A DNA stretch of 64,000 nucleotides from Hydractinia symbiolongicarpus (Eukaryota; Cnidaria; Hydrozoa; Anthoathecata; Hydractiniidae): assembly GCF_029227915.1 (NCBI RefSeq), contig NC_079879.1, positions 9,794,001 to 9,858,000 on the forward strand, read 5' to 3'. Within the stretch, counting starts at the first letter, position 1; each line of letters begins with the position of its first letter. Of this stretch, positions 57,723 through 64,000 are shown piece by piece. The position numbers and the translations under genes were made by a program. The notes under the pieces are model-generated. The model saw only the letters and a program-made list of their open reading frames with translations. It was not told the origin of the DNA and searched no databases.

Positions 57723-60429
57723 TGTATATCTACACCACGAAATAAAATAATCGACTTTCAAGTTCACTTTTCAATTAGAGCCTGAAATATTTTACGTAGA
57801 TTGAAGTTAAAATTACCCTTCATGACGTCAACTTACTAGTCACATAATGGGTAGGTTGAACCAGTTTTAGGTACTTGGACCAATTTTAATCTGAGGAAGT
57901 CACTAGTGCCCACGCTGGGATGAAGTAACCTAAGTTATTTGATCACAAACTTATAAGTGAATTGGCAAATTGTAGTACAACGACTTGTCTTGTCACTGTA
58001 ATTACTTCATCAAATCCAAACTAACGACGTCAATTTTATATCATTTGACCTTACGACATCGTGTTGTAAAGTTTAATGACGTAAAAAAGACAATACTAAT
58101 TGGACTAGTGATAAATAAAAAAATGCGTGTTAGTCATCTTATTGGTCTTCTCGTTAATATAAGTTTATTATGTCTACTTTAAAATGGGTCATTTGTAGTC
58201 ATTGGAAATGTTTTTGTACTACGCATGACGTTTTGAAAACCAATTTTCTAGACAAAAACTAAACGATTATTCTTTTTTTTTTTTAAAGTCGTCGTCAAAG
58301 GTAACTAACTTAAATTGTCTCTTGACAAAGCATCTAACTTAATTAGTTTTTTTGATTCATTGCATTCAATTGTAAAAAACATGATTTATTAACTTTTTAC
58401 ATAACATAAACAAGGATTTAATATGCCGAAATGTGGATGCTATTATAAATCTCCTCTTCTCAAAACAACTAGTTTTTATTCTTTCAGGTCTTTCAACATG
58501 CGGTTGTGATAACAATAGGAAATTTTAGGTTCATATTGGACCAAAAAAAGCGAAATCAATAATTTCTTTTAATGCAATGTTATAATTTAAGTAGCTATCG
58601 TATGTTACTGTTACCACTGCTTTATTTTTGCCTAAGTAATTAAAAAATCAAGAATTTTGAAAACTTAGCTTTTAAAACTTGCTAACAAAAATGTTTGTTT
58701 TTGTATAAATGTACCAATCTTAAAAGACGAATACCTAAATTTTTTCATATAAAGGTTTATTTTGTTTATTCCTTACGAAAGGATGGTTATTGTAATATAC
58801 AGCATTATGAAATGAAAAAGAAAGTTTTGTTGTGCTTATTCACACACGTTAAATGTGTGAATGTGTGTGCATTTTGCATGTAAGGTTGACTGTCTACTAC
58901 AACAAGGCCGATAAGACGTATCCTGTGAAACTTAGAAAAAAAACACCGGATAATACATTCTATGTGTCAATGTGTCATGTGACAGATGCATTAACCCTTC
59001 ATTGATACTCGATGCTGCTCATATCCGAAAAACAAAGAAATTGCATACAGCAAGTATGCAAGTATGCAATTTCTATGAGTAGGCTACAAATACACTTATT
59101 TGGTGCCTGAGCAAGTAAATACTACAATCAAACCTAGGCTCTCCTACAGCAGAATTTATCTCTACTCTTCCAACACAAGTCTTCTCAAGGATCCCTATAA
59201 ATTTACAACACTACAATGGAAAGTACCAAGCATGCATGCATCACATGGAACTAAATTATAATGTGTTCATTATACTTCAACAAAGTAATTTTTTTCGCAC
59301 AACTTCTACTTCTTCAGTACTTCAGCATTCATTTTATGTTGCAATACATAATTTAGGCGTAAACACATTATTTCATAGTATGTAAACCTGAGCGACAGAA
59401 ATAAATCTATTTTTGCATCATAGTTGAAAATGTTTTTTAAAAAAACGTACTTACAATATGTATAAAATAATCTTCAGGATACGAACAAAAATCCTTTCCA
59501 AACAAATGTCCTTGATTTTTTTAATTAAGTTCAATTTAAAATACTCAACTAGATATCTTTTCTTAATATTTTTATTATATACGATAATAGATTACAAAAG
59601 CAAGCATAATTCTCTGTCCGTAGTAAACAAGAGAGAGTAGAATGAGATAGACAGCCAAAGTAAGCGTAGTTTGTAAAATAATAAATGTAAAGTTATTTTA
59701 TAACCAAGAACTGTTTAAGCATTAAATTAAATTAATTATTTCTAATTAAACAAGATGCAGGGGCTGCATAAACTATCTCGCATGGCAACATCAATTACAC
59801 ATCACTGCAACAAAATATTTTTAATTCATTAACGAGCTCATTTCACAAAACGCAACGGTCGGTCGGTCGGTCGGTCGGTCGGTGTTTGAGAAAACATATT
59901 TCGTAAAAGAGGCAGGGACAAACCGAAAGGGTATACACATTTATTTTGTAGGCCTCATACAATAGTTGTATAACAGAGACAAGTAAGCTCCTACCAGCGC
60001 ACGTTGATGCACACTTATGAGCAGGTGGCATGCCACGCCCGCTTTGAAAGGCACTGTTCCGATTATTTTTAGCATTTTGGTATATTGATATTATAATGCA
60101 CTTAAAATGTTAACGTTCAGGTTTTTATGTCGTAATTTGTCCAAATAACTTGCGCCCTTCGTTTTTACCGCCCTTTGGCACCCGCTGGCGTTATTTTTTA
60201 ATTTTAGGTAACGCCCACACACGCCCTTTTTCTACTCTTTTTTTGTTTTTTGTTTTAGTTTTCACCGAAATTTTGATATCTGTGTTGCTTGGCAATATAC
60301 ACTCAATATAGAAAACAAAAAAAAACAGTTTCCCAAAAATTTAAATGGTCTTAAACTAACCCAAAATAGCTAAAATGTTTTATTAATCATTAAAACCAAC
60401 ATTATTTTCAATATTTACAAAAAAAATAA
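57723..60429. other. no gene recognised
   Basis: AT-rich sequence beyond the first visible MFS exon. It may hold that gene's promoter or a 5' exon, but I could not identify one. A (CGGT)7 run lies at 59856-59883. Confidence 0.35.
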
Positions 60430-60600
60430 AAAATAAAGATCCATCATGAAGCTACACAAATGCTGACGTCAGCAAAAAATGCAGCATTTGAGGCATGATT
60501 CTTAATTTAAGACTGACATCATCCGTACTAAGTTTTTAAGTTAATTCCTAATACAGGGGAAGTTTTCTCCCCCCCCCCCCCCCACCCGCGGACTACACTC
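60430..60600. repeat. possible Polinton-terminal fragment and a poly-C run
   Basis: TGACGTCAGCAAA then CATTTGAGGCATGAT (60485-60499), the latter an exact 15-base match to the Polinton terminal block at 3697-3711, where GATGTCAGCAAA also precedes it. A run of 15 C follows at 60569-60583. The region 60600-61194 has a 112-codon frame (60670-61008) that I do not recognise. Confidence 0.35.
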
Positions 60601-61194
60601 GCCCCCCTATACCCCGGCCGGATTAGGGTAAACACCTATGTCGAGTACCCATGCACAATTATAAACATAGTGCATCCATCGATGTTTAAAACACTGCGGC
60701 TCTCCCCAAACACTTTCTTCAAATACTCTCCCCAAACCCGTTGCTCATCGTCTCCATCGACGCACACGTGTATATCAACGAATCTTCCGTTCAAAAAATG
60801 CTACGACCGTTTATCCTTCTTCAATTTTTGGCGCAGTTCCATGAACATCGATGAACATCCTCGCTCCAAACTCGCTGCTTATAATCTCTATCATGAGTAT
60901 CATAGGCTATCACAAAGTACACTTGTAAATACAGCTAGTCATGAGCACTGTTCTGTGGTCAGTTGGGGGTTCAACTCGTACAAGTCCCCGCTAAAAAGGT
61001 TCGCCTGAGAACCCCCTCTAGGAGAAAAGTTATCCACTGAATTTACTCTTCCAGTATACCTGGGAGATCCTCCAAACCAAGCAAAACCGCCTACTTTGCA
61101 CCATCTGCGCATGCGCAAAAAATGACGTCATTATGCGCAAGGTGTCAATTTCTTTCCGTGTCAAAATGTCTTGACCAATAAAATTTTAATAAAT

Positions 61195-62275
61195 AAAATG
61201 AGATGGTTTCAAAATGTTCCTATCAAGACACAGAAAATGTGCAATTGTGTGTTAAAGAGAACCCGAGCATGTTCCGGAGCATCTAAAAACACAGGACATG
61301 TGCACCGGAGGCTATGGCATGTGTTCCACAACACCCGGAGTGGATCCCAGACTGGTTTGTTACTCCGGATATATGTAGGAAGGCCATGTTTGAATCTGAA
61401 CTGTTTGACGCCCATCGCCAGCGTAAAGCCCAGAAGGTTCAAATTAAGAAATTGCTGCTTGCGATAACATGGATCAAATTACTATAATAAATGTGCATCA
61501 ACCATAAATCAAAATTGTGTGCTTGATGAATATGATAGATGCAAATGTGGGAGGAAATTTACGGTGCAAGTTAACATATTATGTTGGCATTGTTATCATG
61601 AATATACGTTGCATAATGGTGGTTTTTGTAGCTGCTTGACGAAGAAAAAAGATTTTTTTTATATAAATAAAACAGCATGTTTACATTTGGAAACCAAATG
61701 ATTAATCGAAAAGATTTTACAGTAATGTAACACCGTACAAAATCGAAGATATGAAAATTCCTGGAAACAAAAGCAAAGATGAAAGGTTTGTGATTGCATA
61801 TCATGACCAAGACGGCAACCTATCCCCGTTACTGATAAAAAAACCATTACAAAATCTACTCCCAGGGTTTCTTTAAATATAGTCAGAAATCAACGTTCAC
61901 TATGTCGTTTGATCTTGGTGATTATCCTGAATTTTTAGAAAAAAATAAGGAGATCTAAAAAAGGTGGAGTGGGAAAGTGGGGCTTGCTTCACCAACCTAG
62001 GTGTGAAAAAAGATCGTTATCAACCCTAAACTCAAGGAATTTGAGGGTGAAATTAGAACCAATTTTCATAAGAATATATATATACCGCATATATACCGCA
62101 TAAAGGTTGTGAATGTGCCGCCATCATAAAAATACGAAGTACTTATAAACAAGGGTGCAACTATTACATTATTTGGACGTATTTGGAAGAGTGTAAATAT
62201 AAAGAAGTTGATAGGTATGGCGCTTACTTGAGTGAATCTGAGTATGATGATGATGAGAGCTTAACTATGCTATAA
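61195..62275 (+). pseudogene. second relic of the cnidarian repeat protein
   Basis: Degraded VPEHLKTQDMC-like units occur at 61210-61310, then PDWFVTP- and HRQRKAQKVQIKK-like pieces (about 61340-61450), a cysteine-rich stretch LDEYDRCKCGRKFTV ... CWHCYHEY (61522-61600), and a tail with YKQGCNYYI and ECKYKEVDRYGAYLSESEYD (about 62140-62270). The order is the same as at 43.9-45.3 kb, so both descend from one element protein. Several stops and frame changes. Confidence 0.6.
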
Positions 62276-62639
62276 AGGTTTTATATAGTTGATGAGGAAT
62301 TATATAAAAATAAATGGACGTATTTCGAAAAAAAGCAAAATTTATGAAAATTATTTTACACTAAAATAAGGAAGATCTTGTTTGTGCAATCCACAAAGCT
62401 AAATACAAGGATATTTCAACACAAACAGACGGTCCTTATTGTAAAGCTTGTTTGCAAGATCTCGTTAGAAAATCGCATCGTATAGTACATGATGGGAATC
62501 TACGGATCAATGCTGATCTGGTGATGTGATCGGTTGCGAGGTCGATTATACATGCAGCATGTAGTTTTGTAAGAATATATTTCCTATAAAACTTTATATC
62601 GAATCGGCAGGCGGGGAATCTAAGTGCCGCCTGCAAACA

Positions 62640-63243
62640 GTACAGATTGAATTTTTTTTAAAAATCCATCCTTTCTATTCTGTCTACCTTTTGCCTGTGG
62701 GCACGTTCTTTTTTATTGACATTATTAACAATACCCTTAACTTGTTGTCGTATTTGCTCTTTTAGCACCATATATCGCTGTTTTTCTTGCATGGTTAGAC
62801 TGAATTTATAGTCACTGATAACGTCGTCACTGATTGCTTTCGAAATGAGTTTAATGACAGAATTCAATTTTGATTTAGCAAGCAATCTAATGCTTTCATG
62901 TTATTGTAATTTTGCGCTTAATCTTTTTGAAGCAATCCTCGGGCTGGCCTACCCGACTCCCATAGCTATTGCAATTCCTCCCATGGCAATGCATAAGGGA
63001 GCACCAAATCCTGTTGTTAACGTACCAATTTAACCCCTGTAGTGATGACATTTACACTTAATAGTCCATGGTCACAGTAGCGAACCCGAGTGCCATGCAT
63101 CTTGAACTTTTTCGCGAGTCCATCCAGCTCTTTATTACCTTTTGAAAGTACTGTTCGATTTCTTCAATCCTCTGGTGCTGACTTTCACTATACTGCGGTG
63201 CGACTGGTGGTAAGGTAGGATATAATTTCAAACTATCATCCAT
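62640..63243 (-). pseudogene. decayed element protein with glycine-rich membrane-like middle and ISDDEY-like tail
   Basis: N-terminal piece LKLYPTLPPVAPQYSES plus a coiled-coil-like RIEEIEQYFQKVI (63243-63110). Then a glycine/alanine hydrophobic stretch, GAPLCIAMGGIAIAMGVG, in another frame (about 63020-62965). Then a clean C-terminal frame (62885-62658) with AKSKLNSVIKLISKAISDD and EKQRYMVLKEQIR. I recall this arrangement from a multicopy uncharacterised protein of cnidarian genomes. Function unknown. At least two frameshifts and stops. Confidence 0.55.
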
Positions 63244-63253
63244 GCCCTTTTAT

Positions 63254-63792
63254 TTATTCTATGAGCAACTGCATTATGATTCCCGTAAAGGCAACATATT
63301 TTTCAGGTTGATACTGATCGGTCAGCAGGAAGGCAAGTTGATCCGTCGACCCTTTCAATGGAAGGTGGATTGGTGTTTCAAATTCCAGGTGAGCATTATT
63401 GTATACATCATAATTCCCCGTCATATAGTACTTTACACCTTTGGGTAGATCAGCTAAACCGATGAAGTTTTTGAAGTTCCTCATTACTGCTAACTTTAAA
63501 GCTATTACTCACACGAAGTCGGTAGTACCCATTATTTAATATAATTAACATGACCATTAGCCTGTTTCTTAATAAAAGCTGCCAGATCCTTGATTTTGTA
63601 CAACCCTTTCACGGTAAAGATCCAGGTGTCGGCATCAGGAGATTCCGATTTCTCTTTCCATATAATATTCTCATTATCATTCCAAAGATTAAGCCAGCCG
63701 CCTCTAATACTGATGGATTTTAAAGCAATCCTCGTCTCCTGGCCCAGGTAATCATCAAAAATTGTAGGGTTTCTGATATCAGTGATGTACAA
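63254..63792 (-). pseudogene. decayed element protein, possibly structural
   Basis: The N-terminal frame (63792-63532) reads ETRIALKSISIRGGWLNLW and TVKGLYKIKDLAAFIKKQ, and stops. The continuation is in another frame (63484-63254) with PIHLPLKGSTDQLAFLLTDQ. It directly precedes the protein above on the same strand. I recall the pair as neighbours in other cnidarian loci. A beta-rich capsid-like fold is possible but unproven. Confidence 0.45.
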
Positions 63793-64000
63793 TTGTTTGA
63801 TGTTTCTTATAAGAAACGACGAATATTTTTTCGTATAAATAGAAGGCTAAGTATGCACCAAAAGGGCGATGACCTTACATTGCAGAATATCGTTATTGAT
63901 AATAAAGATAATCACTGTAAAGTTTCCAGACATATTTGTCCATTATGAATTCCATTCTGGCACAAGCTCACTAATGAAGGAATGGAAGATCCACCCCTTT
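63793..64000. other. no feature recognised
   Basis: Short AT-rich stretch upstream of the previous frame. It may hold its promoter. Confidence 0.3.

Overview
This is eukaryotic, clearly AT-rich DNA with long introns, few host exons and very many transposable-element relics. The protein families I recognise (a Polinton DNA polymerase, a THAP/P-element transposase, a Penelope-like retroelement with a GIY-YIG nuclease, and a multicopy cnidarian repeat protein) point to a cnidarian, most likely a hydrozoan. That assignment rests on recalled families, not on a database search.

Layout. 1-3.8 kb: the end of a Polinton/Maverick, with a long uninterrupted minus-strand protein-primed DNA polymerase gene that runs off the window and a terminal region full of palindromes. 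3.9-5.6 kb: two exons of an astacin metalloprotease gene, minus strand. 6.5-7.8 kb: a pyrimidine-rich array with a 40-bp unit. 12.2-17.0 kb: a decayed Ty3/gypsy LTR retrotransposon whose 5' LTR contains 117 AT repeats. It ends exactly inside a decayed P-element-type transposase gene (17.0-19.4 kb, minus). 20.2-20.5 kb: two phase-matched exons of an unrecognised host gene. 26-29 kb: an element with inverted tRNA-His-like ends and a Penelope relic. 33.6-36.3 kb: a LINE that has lost its reverse-transcriptase catalytic core. 38.3-41.1 kb: two nearly identical Penelope-like copies joined head to head inside one probable target-site duplication. 43.1-57.2 kb: a major facilitator superfamily transporter gene on the minus strand, of which 15 exons can be read. 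Its introns hold relics of a cnidarian repeat-protein element, several small Helitrons, and exons of an unrecognised plus-strand gene. 60.4-63.8 kb: a second decayed copy of the repeat-protein element, plus two other proteins of the same kind on the opposite strand.

Host genes (astacin, unknown 20-kb gene, MFS transporter, unknown plus-strand gene) are unrelated in function; there is no operon-like organisation. The main theme is layered mobile-element activity. The most notable items are the Penelope head-to-head dimer with hammerhead-ribozyme-like ends, ten short Helitron copies (two in exact tandem), the tRNA-like inverted ends at 26 kb, and the uncharacterised cnidarian element at 44-46 and 60-64 kb.
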